64,000 bases of DNA from Takashimella koratensis (lineage: Eukaryota; Basidiomycota; Tremellomycetes; Trichosporonales; Tetragoniomycetaceae). Shown in pieces: positions 35,101-46,500 of this stretch. Location: contig BCKT01000001.1 in the NCBI GenBank assembly GCA_003116875.1, positions 2,413,486 to 2,477,485 of the forward strand, read 5' to 3'. A model generated the notes under the pieces. The model searched no databases. It was given only the letters and a program-made list of their open reading frames with translations, and was not told the origin of the DNA. The stretch's first letter is position 1, and each line of letters begins with the position of its first letter. The translations under genes were made by a program, and so were the position numbers.

Positions 35101-38100
35101 ATGAGTAACGCAAGGAAATTGCAAAACAAGCTCTTTGGAGGCGGGTCGTTCAAAGATGGTCAGTCCAGGTCTCACCTCGCCCCGTCCTCCGCACTCCGTC
35201 TCCCATACCCTCCCCTTCCCCCTTCCCCTTCTCCTCTTTATCTCTTCCATTTCATCGATATATTGTTCCCCTTGCTCCTCCTCTTCTCCTCCTTCATCTC
35301 CCCATCTCCATCCTCATCCCTTCGCACGCCTCCCCCTCCTCCTCACTCGTCGTCGTCTTTCCTTCCTCCACCCTCAACATCCCATTGTCCTTTCATTCCC
35401 ACCCCTGGCCTATCTACACCGGTTGCTATCACCTCACTCTTGGCGACGGCCACACCCACTCCATCCTCCTTGCATAACCCATCATGCCTGCTCCCGTTCC
35501 AAAGCTAAACCTTCCAGCTGAGGGCGACTCGAACCCGGGCTCGGGCTCGGCGACTCCCGTCGCCGTCGAAGGCGGTGGTCCCCTCAAGATCAACATCCCT
35601 CCCCCGCCGTCTGGTCTGCCCGCCCAGCCCCGCGAGAAGGAGAAGTGAGTACAGCATGGCTTCACCTTCTCTGCAGAGATGAGCTCACCGACTCGCTGTA
35701 GCCTTCCCAAACGCCCCCAGCAATCCGATGCTACTCCGCCTGCCGATAACTCGCGTGAGTGTTGAGATTGATTTTTGTATGGAAAGACGCTGACGTCCCG
35801 TAGCGCACCCAGGCGCTGGAGGCAGCGACACTGATACCCCGGGTGTCACCGGTGACCAGCGTGTAAGTCGATTTGGTAACGTGCCATTTGATACCGCCTA
35901 ACCATACGCCCAGTCTCTGCGCGAGAGGCTCATGGCCATGCTCGGCCCGCGCTACCGATCGGTCGAAGAGCACCGGTAAGTCATGCGACCGGTACAAGAG
36001 CAGAAGCTGACCCGTCCAGATTGGATCAGTCGGACAGTTACGAGGTGCACTGGAAACGTTGGGGTCCGTACCTGAGTGAAAGACAATGGGTGAGTGATTG
36101 ATCCGGATAGCGCTGACGTCAGGGTACCGTCCGTGAGGACTATTCGGCAAACGGCGACGCGTGGAACTCGTTCCCCTTCGAAATGTCCAAGAGCCGAGCT
36201 TACCGATGGGGTGAGGATGGTATCGCTGGTATCTCGTGAGTTTGTCGGTATGATCGGGGCTGATATCAAGCGACAACCACCAGCGCTTGTGTATGTCGCT
36301 CGCCTTGTGGAACGGCAAGGATGAGATCTTGAAGGAGCGCATGTACGGTTTGACTGGTGAACAGGGTAAGTCACTGCCGTCTGCTCAGAGCTGACGAGTC
36401 AGGCAACCACGGTGAAGACGTCAAGGAGCTCTACTACTACCTCGACTCGACCCCGACCCACTCGTACATGAAGTTCTTGTACAAGTACCCGCAGGCGGCG
36501 TTCCCATACAAGCAGCTTCGCGAGGAGAACCAGAACCGCAGCCGAGAGGTCAACGAGTTTGAGCTCATGGACACGGATGTCTTTGACGAGGACAGGTACT
36601 GGGATGTCTTTGTCGAGTACGCCAAGGACGAGGACTCGGCCGATGCCATCTCGGTTCGTATCACCGCGTACAACCGTGGTCCCGACCCGGCCGACCTACA
36701 CATCCTCCCCCAGCTTTTCTTCCGCAACACTTGGTCTTGGCCCAAGGAGCTGCCGAAGAACATGCCCGAGCTTCGCCAGACCGAGGACGGTGTTGTCGAG
36801 GTCAACCACGAGACGCTGGGCAAGACCCATCTCTACTGCACCCCCAGTCCTGCCCCGGCCGCCCCGACCAAAGGCGGTGTCGTGATCGTCGACGGACCCA
36901 GCGTTCTCCCTGAGCTCTTGTTCTGCGACAACGAAACCAACTATGAGGTGAGTTTGAAGTTCAGCATCCGCTGACATGACAGCGCTTGTACGGTGGCAAG
37001 AACCGAACCCCTTATGTCAAGGACGCTTTCCACGATCACCTCATCCCTAGCCATCGCCCGGCCGAGCCAGAGCCCGAGAGGACTGTCGACTCTGGCCTGA
37101 AGAAGAAGACAACAGCCAAGTCGCCGCGTCTCCCGCCTCTCCACAAGAGCGCCGCGGACTTGCCAGCGGAGGCTGAGAATGCCGAGGAGGAGGACAATGG
37201 CGAGGATGCCAACGGCGAGGAGGCTGAGGAAGAGGATGAGGAGGAGGAGGCCGAGGGTGTCAGCGAGGAGAACCCGGCTCACGTCCCTGCCCCGCCCCGT
37301 CCCGTCAGCGCTTCTGGGTCTCGCCAGTTTGTCAACCCGGACAAGACCGGTACCAAGGCCGGTGCTCATTATGTTTTCAACGGTGTCCCAGGCAAGGGCG
37401 GTTGTGTTGTCGTCCGTCTCAAACTCACACCCAAGACCCCTGACGAGGACGCAAGCATCAACGACGAGGAGTTGTTCGACGACAATGTCGAGTCGAGGCG
37501 CGAGGAAGGTGACGAGTTCTACTCCAAGCTCGGCCGAGGTGGGATCAGCGACGACCTTCGCAACATTATGCGTCAGGCTCTCAGTGGCATGCTCTGGTGA
37601 GTTGATGTTGTTAGGATTGGAACTGACCTGTCCCAGGACCAAGCAGTACTACCAGTACATCCAGAAGGAGTGGATCGAGGGTGACCCAGGACAGCCTGCC
37701 CCGCCGCCCGAGCGCAAGTGGGTTCGCAACCGCGAGTGGAAGCACATGTACATCAACGACATTCTTTCCATGCCCGACAAGTGGGAATACCCGTGGTTCG
37801 CGACTTGGGACACGGCGTTCCACTGTATTCCCTTGGCCATGGTGGACCCTAGCTTTGCGAAGAAGCAGCTCGATCTCATGACTCGCGAGTGGTATATGAA
37901 GCCCGACGGTGCTCTTCCGGCCTACGAATGGAACTTTAGCGACGTCAACCCTCCCGTTCACGCCTGGTCGACTTTCCGAGTCTTCAAGATCGAGCGAAAG
38001 ATGTTTGGAAGGGAAGACCTCGACTTCCTCGAGCGTGTGTTCCAAAAGTTGTTGCTCAACTTTACGTGGTGGGTTAACCGAAAGGACGCGGACGGGAACA

Positions 38101-39747
38101 ATGTCTTTGAGGGTGGTTTCCTCGGTCTCGACAACATCGGGCCATTCAACAGGTCTGAGCCGCTCCCGACCGGTGGAACGTTGCGACAAGCGGACGGTAC
38201 GGCATGGATGGCGTTCTTCAGTTTGAACATGTGAGTAGCTCTTATTATGTTGCGACAAGTTAGCTGACCACCCGCTCAGGTTGAGCATTGCTCTCGAGCT
38301 TGCCAAGCACAACCCGACCTACGAGGATATCGCCTCCAAGGTGAACTATGGGTTTCCATACATGCCCGGCCAAGCTGACAGCGTGTAGTTCTTCGAGCAC
38401 TTCTTGTTCATCTCCGACGCCATGACTTACCCCGCCGGCAACGATGAGCACCTTTCGCTGTGGAACGAAGAGGACGGTTTCTACTACGATGCTATCCAGT
38501 GGGGCTATGGTCACTCGCAGCAGCTCCCAGTCCGATCCATGGTCGGTCTCATGCCGCTCTACGCGACGCTCGTTCTCGAACCCCAGGTGATCAAGAGGTT
38601 CCCGGGCTTCAAGAAGCGCATGGACTGGTTCATTGAGAACCGTCCGGACATTTCGCACCGCAACGTTGCCAGTCTCAAGGGTGGGTCGAGGTCGCCTAAA
38701 TCTCTACCACCTGTAGTGGTCTAATACTGACGACTGTGGTACAGAACGCGGACGTGGCGACCGTAAGCTTCTTGCGCTTGCGTCCAAGGAACGCCTCGTT
38801 CGTATCCTCGAGCGCATGCTTGACGAGAAAGAGTTTTTGTCCGAGTACGGTGTCCGAAGTATGTCGCTGTACCACCACGAGAACCCGTTCTCGATGAACG
38901 TCAACGGTCAAGACTTTGGCGTCGGGTACTGGCCTGGTGATTCCAAGTCGGGCATGTTTGGTGGAAACTCGAACTGGCGTGGACCTATTTGGTTCGCTGT
39001 CAACTTCCTCCTGATTGAGAGGTAAGTATAGTCTCGGCCTTGGAATGGGATCATTTTCTGATACGGAACAGTCTGCAGCGATTCCACCAGTACTACGGCG
39101 ACACGCTGCAGGTCGAGTGCCCGACCGGCAGTGGTGACGTAAGTGATGAGTGACGCTTTGGGTATGTCAAGTGGCCAGTAACTGACTTCTGAACAGTACA
39201 TGAACCTCGCGGGCTGCGCGGAGGAGATTCAGCATCGCTTGATTCACATCTTTGGCCGCGACGACCACGGCCGACGTGCGGTCAACGCTGGTAACCCCAA
39301 GCTCAACCGCGACCCGCACTTCCGTGACTACATTCACTTTTACGAGGTCAGCCCAGTGACGAGACATGATGCTTTTCTCTGATCTCGTACACTCACTGAC
39401 GCTATACCTCCTGTTCTTTTTTACTCACAGTTCTTCCACGGCAACGACGGGCACGGTCTCGGCGCTTCGCATCAGACTGGATGGACCGGTCTCGTCGCTT
39501 GGTCGATCCACCAGACTGGTGAATTCTGTCGGTTGCCCAAGACACCTCGAACCCCACGCAGTGTCGCCAAGCACTACTTTGACGAGCACATCAACACCCC
39601 TAGCGAGTTTGGAGACGGTTCGCTTTACTCGGCTTACTCGGACACCCGCTCAGAGTGGTGAGTTGACGCACTGGGATTGAGTCTAGGCTGGAGGATAGGG
39701 CACGGAACTGACTTGAACAGGGACGAGCCCGAGCCGGATGACTTGTA
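35101..39747 (+). CDS. Glycoside hydrolase family 63-type (YgjK/MGH-like) protein
   Basis: GH63 includes processing alpha-glucosidase I and bacterial YgjK-like alpha-glycosidases. This one has no signal peptide or membrane anchor, so a cytosolic location is inferred. The family core is visible in [93 protein letters not shown] (probable acid residue in WD), [41 protein letters not shown] and [18 protein letters not shown]. An acidic Glu/Asp insert of about 50 residues follows SAADLP (about 37150-37290). Most introns are 35-50 nt. The start is uncertain. The ATG at 35101 splices over 35159-35517 (branch-like CTAAAC, TTCCAG) in frame to [11 protein letters not shown]; alternatively the ATG at 35484 begins [18 protein letters not shown] is at 39745-39747. 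Confidence 0.88.
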
Positions 39748-40243
39748 AATGGATAGCAAAGCGGTTACCGCCTAGTCATTGGGTCCTGTGAATTCAACGA
39801 CTAAGCCCGACACCTACCCTTTTTCCGAACCAGCCTTTATCGTCCCCCTTTCCGTTTATGTCTCTCATTCGCCCCCAAGTCCTCAGCAGTTTTCCGCAAT
39901 CCATTTCGTCCCATGACCCACTTCTGTTTAATCTTTGGTCAGCGCATGCGTCAGAAACAAGGAAAACACGAGAAAATTCCATCACACAAGTCCTTACCCC
40001 CTCAAACCTCCTCCCCTTCAACCGATTAGATGTCCATGATTATTTTTTTCGTTCTCGTTCTCGGCCAGCCTCGTTCTCTTTCCGTGCGCATTGATGCAAT
40101 TTGTTTCCCCAATGTTTCCGGTGGTTCCTTCGAGTTGATCAACCAAGCTTGTCTAGATACGGTGCATGGTCTATACGATGGAGTAGTGATCTGCTCGTGG
40201 TCTACTAAGGGTACATGCTCTCTGAGCAAGGAGTGTTTATGTT
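39748..40243. other. Convergent 3' region of the GH63 gene and ATP10
   Basis: 496 bp between two stop codons, consistent with two facing 3' UTRs. No gene is seen. Confidence 0.4.
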
Positions 40244-41677
40244 TCACCCACTCGTCGCTGTCTTCCCCTCATCCACTGCACTAATCTCACTCGCCTCGCT
40301 CAGGGTACCACCCGTACCGTCCGTTTGCTGCCTCCCTTGCATCCTCCGCATCAACACTGCCGCCGCTCGACGCAAGTCCTCTGCCTCGCTACCCTGCGCA
40401 GCACCACATCCTGCCCATCGAACTCGAACGTTTTCGTCCACCAGGAAAACATAGCCCAGGAGTTTATTGTCGATTCCGAGAGGCCCGGTGATCTGTAACA
40501 ATATCAATTCGGTGTCTATTGTTCTTCATTCTTCTCGCGCCATAGGTCTGATTCTGGTCTGAACGCTCGGGCGGCACATGCTGGTCCTGCGTTTCTCAAC
40601 CTCGCCTCGCTCCGAGCCCCTCGGTCACTCACATCAATCTCTGACCATTCTCCCGACGAAATCAGATACGACCCCCACCTATCCTCGGGTACGCTCCTCT
40701 TCAAACTCGCCACGAAGAAATTCAACAACATTGATTTGAGGGTATTAGCCTGATGATTGATTTGAACGTATCTGAACCCTTCGGACCCTTCCCAGTCCTC
40801 GAGAACAGGATCGACAAAGGACTGGACGTGTTCGTCGGATACCCGAGTGTTGACGATTGAGACGAGGGAGATGTGGGAGGAAAGAAGGGAGGTCGTGTGT
40901 GTCGTAGAGGAGAGTAGAGACTTGCCGCTGATATTGGGGAAATACAGCGCGCGCTGGGTAATGAGTGATGTGAGTCAAGTTTGAAGAGGTGTGTGGAAAG
41001 CAGCAAAAGGAAGAATGGACCAGCGAGAAGCAAAGTGTCATGTCCGAATGAGTATCCACTTACGTCTTCTCGGATCAAGACCGGCGGTGCCGTCCACAGT
41101 TTACCGCCATTGGCCTTTCGCGCGAGGTTGTAGTCGTGAAAGTAACCCTGTGTCGCTTCTTTTACTCTAGAGACAACAAACGGTTAGCTCAACATTCTAA
41201 CCGATCGCGACTGTCTTGCTCAACCCCTGCCTTCTTGGTTTCCTTGGCTATCCCTTTCCGAATTTCCCTCTGTCAAGAATTTCAAAATAGATACAACTCT
41301 ATCGTCCCACGCATCTGGCCCACTCACAGAGCTCTTCGGTTCGCCTTGTGTCGCTCCGGGTCCAACATCTCGTCCTTGCGCTGAGCCCACGACTTGCTTT
41401 CGGCCCTTGGCGGGATCGTGACTCCCAGCGGTCGAGACAAGGGCGGAACGGTATATGCGTCTGGGTTGACTTTTGATTTACCTGCTGGTGTGGTTGCTGG
41501 AGGTGTCGAGGATGATGAAGACGATGAAGAGGACGAAGGCTGGGATGAGGATGAGGATGAGGATGTCGAAGCGAGACGAGACGCAGAGGGGAGGGTACGG
41601 ATCGAAGGGGAAGGGAACGAGCGGACGTGTCGGCCCATAACAGCCGTTACGGACTGTACCAGCGTCCTCGAGCTCAT
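40244..41677 (-). CDS. ATP10: Mitochondrial ATP synthase assembly factor Atp10
   Basis: Atp10 is an inner-membrane chaperone for Atp6 during F0 assembly. Translation starts at 41677 with MSSRTLVQSVTAVMGRHVRS, a basic Ser-rich presequence typical of mitochondrial import. A long poly-Ser linker follows. The Atp10 core then reads RPLGVTIPP, LVKEATQGYFHDYNLARKAN and LYFPNISGKSL. The middle exon ends YLISSGEWSEID at a GTGAGTGACC donor. After the intron it continues ITGPLGIDNKLLGYVFLVDE and VRVRWAGCGAA, the most conserved Atp10 signature. TGA is at 40244-40246 after EGKTATSG. The gene is head to head with another mitochondrial protein gene at 384 bp. Confidence 0.9.
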
Positions 41678-42061
41678 ATCGATAACGTCGGTGGGTGGGT
41701 GACTAGTGACAGGTGACTGACGAGTGACCGACTGGTGACAGGGGTAGGGTAGACAAAGCAGCAAACCGAGAAATGTTAAATGTTCAACTTGGTCCCCCTC
41801 TCGGCCAAGTCTCTCACGACGCCACGTCATTAATTCTCCTCTTACTTGGTGGTAATTCTCCTAATCTTATCCCTTATCACACTCCCTGCCTGCATTTGAA
41901 AAAAAATAAGTCGGCAAGAAGAAAAAAGTCGAATGAAACCGATTCATCAATTGACCAGCTGTCACTCTCTACACTTCCTGTCCATCTCTCCACCTCTCAC
42001 CTCTCACCTCTCACCTCCCAACTCCCACCTCCCTCTCTCCCACTCTTCTCACTTCCCCTCC
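41678..42061. promoter_or_regulatory. 384-bp bidirectional promoter between two mitochondrial protein genes
   Basis: The start codons of ATP10 (-) and the L51/S25-domain protein (+) flank this segment. The half nearer the + gene is pyrimidine-rich with a heptamer repeat at 41991-42018. Shared regulation is inferred from spacing and common organelle targeting. Confidence 0.55.
41991..42018. repeat. (CACCTCT)n heptamer repeat
   Basis: About 3.5 copies of a 7-bp pyrimidine-rich unit end 43 bp before the start codon at 42062. It differs by one base per unit from the repeat at 35001-35054. Confidence 0.8.
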
Positions 42062-42899
42062 ATGTCCGCCCTCCGCCGGCTCCCGCTGCGCGAGGCAGTC
42101 GCGTCCCTCTCCCAGGGCTCGGGATCGACCCGCCTCTCGTCCGCCGTCGCCGCTGTTACACTTCGCTTTGTCGCGCGCAACTCCGAGTCTGGACCTCGGT
42201 GAGTCGAATCGAGTTCCCTTTGGTTTTGGTGACGGGTTTCTCCAAAACCTTTCGTGGTTCTTCATCCTGTTCTTGCCCTGGTTCATGTTTCTGGGCATCT
42301 GTATTTCTTCTGTCCTCCCTCTCACCCTCGCTCGCTCTTGCTGTTCTTCAAATTCTACTCTTCAGACCCCACCCCTGCCTCTTGGGTCCCAACTAACACG
42401 CCTTAGCGAGTTCCTGCGCACCATTGCTCCACGGATAGCTTACGCCAACCCTTCTCTCCCATTCCTCGTCTCGCGTATTCCGGACCCACGGAGTAAAGCG
42501 CTCAACCCCGAGTCTCCTGACGCTGGTGCCAAACCTTGGGAGGATGGACAGCCTGGACCGAGCTTTAGTATTGATTTTCGTGAGTCGGTTCGAATGGTCC
42601 CTCGTCCCACCACCGTCTCTATGATCGTGGACTTGCTTGTGATACCCCAACTTCTCCTCGTTCTATTGAGTTGACATCATAACTGACCTTGTCACCCATA
42701 TATCTCTCCTCTGCTCTACACTATTCCATCCAATTTTACAGACGGCAAACCGACTCAGACCGTTCCGCTGCGCCACCTCTCCGCCGAGCAAATATGGCAA
42801 CAACTCCTGAGTGTCGCTGGTGAAGACGTTCCCAACGCGATTGAGCCCCCTGCCGAGTCTGGGGCGTCTGCACAGGCCGAGGCGGATAAAGCATCTTGA
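42062..42899 (+). CDS. Mitochondrial ribosomal protein with L51/S25/CI-B8 thioredoxin-like fold
   Basis: Three exons, 42062-42198, 42407-42580 and 42743-42899, give a 155-residue protein. The N-terminus (MSALRRLPLREAVASLSQGS) is a basic presequence. The core EFLRTIAPRIAYANPSLPFL, followed by RIPDPRSK and GPSFSIDFHGKPTQTVPLRH, matches the L51/S25/CI-B8 pattern of small mitoribosomal proteins and of NDUFA2: a leading helix, an NP..F strand, then a beta strand rich in hydroxyl residues. The tail LSAEQIWQQLLSVAGED is amphipathic. I favour a mitoribosomal large-subunit protein of the mL61/mL43 class over the complex I subunit because of the basic core and the extended loop, but cannot assign it exactly. 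Confidence 0.8.
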
Positions 42900-43562
42900 T
42901 CGGGACATGGTTGGCAGACTTGGATGAGGAGAGGTGAACGCTAGGGACCAAAGAGTGCAGCAGCAGTTCCGGAGGGAGGATGGGGTGTACCGAGGTGGAA
43001 ATCATCAGACAGAGACTCATTTAGAGAGAGTCACTCGTTTCTTCTAGTATCGACTCTTGTTCACCATGTATACTGTTACGCAACGCAATCGTCATCGATC
43101 AGTTGAGCCAAATTCGACACCACACTCCCAACTCCTCTCCTATCACTCGCTTCACTACCCTCCTCGCAACCAACCACTTGAGCAAACTTAAGATGCATCC
43201 AGAACAGACAGGGATAGTATGAAGGGGAAAAGATGATATATCCTCGGCAGCTCCTCTCTTGTAAAACGATGATTTATTCTCTTCTTTGCTTTCCTGTTAT
43301 ATCTACTACTTGATACGTTTTCTCCAATGTGTTTTCTGTATTTATCGATTCGGCTTCAGATGATTTTCTTTCTCGCTTTCTTCGCTTCGGACAGAGACGG
43401 TGGCAGGTGATTGTTTTTTCAAGAAGAGATCAAGACGCAAAGGTTGGAGAACAAACTCGCACGAAAGCAGAGCCGTGGAGGATTGATGCAAGGATGGGTG
43501 GTGGGGTATGAGTGAAAAGTGGAAAGAATGATGAAGAAACAGTGAAGTCGTTGAAGACGCGA
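42900..43562. other. Convergent 3' region of the mitochondrial protein gene and URA2
   Basis: 663 bp between two stop codons. AT content rises around 43220-43400, fitting 3' UTR and polyadenylation sequence. No gene is recognised. Confidence 0.4.
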
Positions 43563-46500
43563 TCAAGCACCGAGGACCATGGTGAGGAGGGCCATGCGGA
43601 TCTGGTCAAAGTCAGCCAAAGCACACCAATCAGCCACGCGCGTTACTCACAAAGAGACCGTAGCGCATCTGTCGGAAGTAAGCCGCGCGCTTCGAGTCAA
43701 AGTCGACCTCTGGGTCAATCTCATTCAACCTCGGCAGAGGGTGCATGACGATTGCCGATTCCTTTGCCTTGGCGAGGGTGTCGTTGTTGATGACAAACAT
43801 ATCCTTGACCGATTCGTACTCTGCCAAGCTATCGAATCGCTCCTTTTGGACACGAGTAGCGTAGATGACGTCCGACTTGGCAATGACCTCGTCGAGGTTG
43901 TGGTACTCTGACCAGCGGATGTTGGCTCGGCTCGCTTCTTGCTTGACGTAGTCGGGCATCGCGAGAGACGGTGGGGACACAAAGTTGAGCGTAACGTCAT
44001 ACAGCGACAAAAGCTTAACAAGCGAGTGCACCGTCCGTCCGTTCTTGAGATCACCCACTGTTTGTCAGGTTTTGTATCACACTCAAGACTTACCAAGGGT
44101 AACAGTGATACCGTTGACAGAGCCGAGCTCTTCTCGGATACAGAAGACGTCCAGGAGCGACTGGGTAGGGTGCTCGCCAATACCGTCACCGCCGTTGATG
44201 ATCGGGACGGGACTGCTCTTGGCTGCCATCTTGGCGCTGCCGACCGCTGGGTGGCGGATGACGATCGCGTCAGAGTAACAACCGACGGTCCTAATGGTGT
44301 CCGCAAGCGACTCGCCCTTGACGACCGAGCTCGAGTCGGCAGTCACCTGGACGACCTCACCACCGCATCGCTTCATCGCCGCGTCAAAGCTCGTCGACGT
44401 CCGTGTTGATGGCTCGTAGAAGAGCGTACAGAGAACACGACCACGGAGGGTGTCGACAGATCCCGATCGCTCGACCTGGTTGCGCATCTCAGATGCAAGG
44501 TTGAAGAGCGCGTGCAAGTCGTCACGGACAAACTGCTTAACAGAGAGGATGTGGCGGCGGGAGAAGGCTGGGTGAGACTGGAGCGAGGAGAGGGCGCGGA
44601 CGGGAGAAGGGTCACGAGCGGGCGAGGTGGCGAGCGACATGATGGTGGGCTCGCGGCCAGAGGGCGCCTTCTCGAGGGTCGGCGACATGAGACCAGCAGG
44701 GACGGTCGGGCGAGCGGTACCTGGCGGGCGAGAGAACGACCCACGGCTAGTCGGTGCGGTCACACGAGGACCCGAGAGCGAGACGTCGCGGCCGAGCGGC
44801 ATGGAGAACGCGGTGCCGTCGAGGAAGACGGTGTGGTTGTTGACCGCGACACGGTGAACGGATCCGTAGATCGTCTTACCGTCAAGCGGGGACCAGCGGC
44901 CCGAGACAGGGGTAAAAGTCGACTGGCGCTTGACTTCAATCTCGACGTAGGTCTGAGTCTGCTCCGAAATGTCAAAGATGGCGCGCGGGTTGTCGGCCAA
45001 TCGGGACTGGACGTCCTCGAGGGTGAGGCGGCCGTCGGTGACAGCGCCAAGAAGGAGCGGGAGGGTCTCCTCGACACCGCTGCTGGCGGAGATGGGCTTG
45101 CCGAGCGCCTGGCCCAATTCGTAAGGAAGGACACCGACGGAGAAGACGTCGACGTGCTGGATGTTGTCCCAGAGCGCGGCCTGGTCGTCGACGGACGGGA
45201 GGACCTTGGCGGCCTCGGGATAGTCGAGCTGGTTGTAGAAGAGCGCGTAAACCGAGACGTCGCAGGTAACGGCGAGACCCTTCTCCTTGGCGAGACGGAT
45301 GAGCAGCATGTCGTCGCGAGTCGAGACCGAGGCGATGTGAATGCTTCGGTTGTTGAGGCTCGCGAGGAGGAGGATCGAAGCGAGATCGGTCGCGCGAGCG
45401 TCAGTGACGATCGGACGCTCAACGGGCCAAGCGGCAAAGTGCTGCGCAAAGCTGGCGACCTTGTTGACGGCGCCAAAGAAGTTGTTGAAGGGGATGAACA
45501 AGGCCCGGGCACCCGCAGCGACGGCGTCCGCGAGACGAGAGGCGTTGTCGGCAGTCGCAGCGACCGAGAAGAAGTAGTCGCAGTGGGCCGCACCAGAGGC
45601 GTTCGCTTGGGCCTTTTGGAGCGAGATCTCGTCCTCGACCGCCGAGTTGATACCCTGAGGGACCATCTGGACGATGGTGAAGCCCGCACGAACGGCAGCG
45701 CGAGTGGCGATCCCAAAATCCTCGGATCCCGCGTCGGCGGCACCGGGGACAAATGTCTGAACCGAGATAAGACCCGGGAGGGTGTGGGTCTCGTGGCTGG
45801 TCTTGTAGTCGACGGTGGAAATGTCAAACGTAGGCTTGCGGATGATAGCCTCGATGAAGAGCTTGGCGTTCTTAACGTTGGTTATGAGCGGGACGGCAAA
45901 GTCGACGGCCATACGACGCGACTTGTAGCCCTTGGAGATGTAGCTCGCCGGTCGACGGTATCGGTTCTTGGACGGCAAGTTGATGTAGAGGTCGATCAAG
46001 TTGTTGGCCAAGTGTTGCGAGAGCGAGTACTCGGCCTTCTGCGGGTCCTCATTCTCCAGCGTCTCGAGGTACTTGACGGGGATACCGTGCTCCTGGATGA
46101 AATCGGCGGTACCGGCCGTGGCGAAGAGGTTGTAGCCCATGCGGTGGAGCTTGTGAACCGAGGGGAGCATCTCAAGCTTCTCCTTGAACGAACCGATCGA
46201 GAGGAGAATGTTCTTCTTGGGCGGTCGGATACCGGTCGAAATGAGGGCCTTGAGGTAGGCGTCGTACCTGTCCTTGCCGAAGCACGCAACTTCACCAGTC
46301 GAGGCCATCTCGACACCAAGAATCGGGTCGGCTCCGCTAAGTCGGGAGAAGGAGAACTGCGGGACCTTGACACCGACATAGCCCGACGGCATCTTGACGT
46401 CGGGGTAAGGGGTAACTGCAAGACCAAGCATGACCTTGGTGGCGAGCTCGATTGCGTCAACGCCCGTGACCTTGGAGACGAAGGGGAACGATCGCGCGGC

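Noticed and set aside
34699..35508. 269-codon + strand frame rich in Pro/Ser/Leu
   Set aside because: It runs through the pyrimidine-rich promoter/5' UTR and first intron of the GH63 gene and reads the heptamer repeat as PHPSPLT units.
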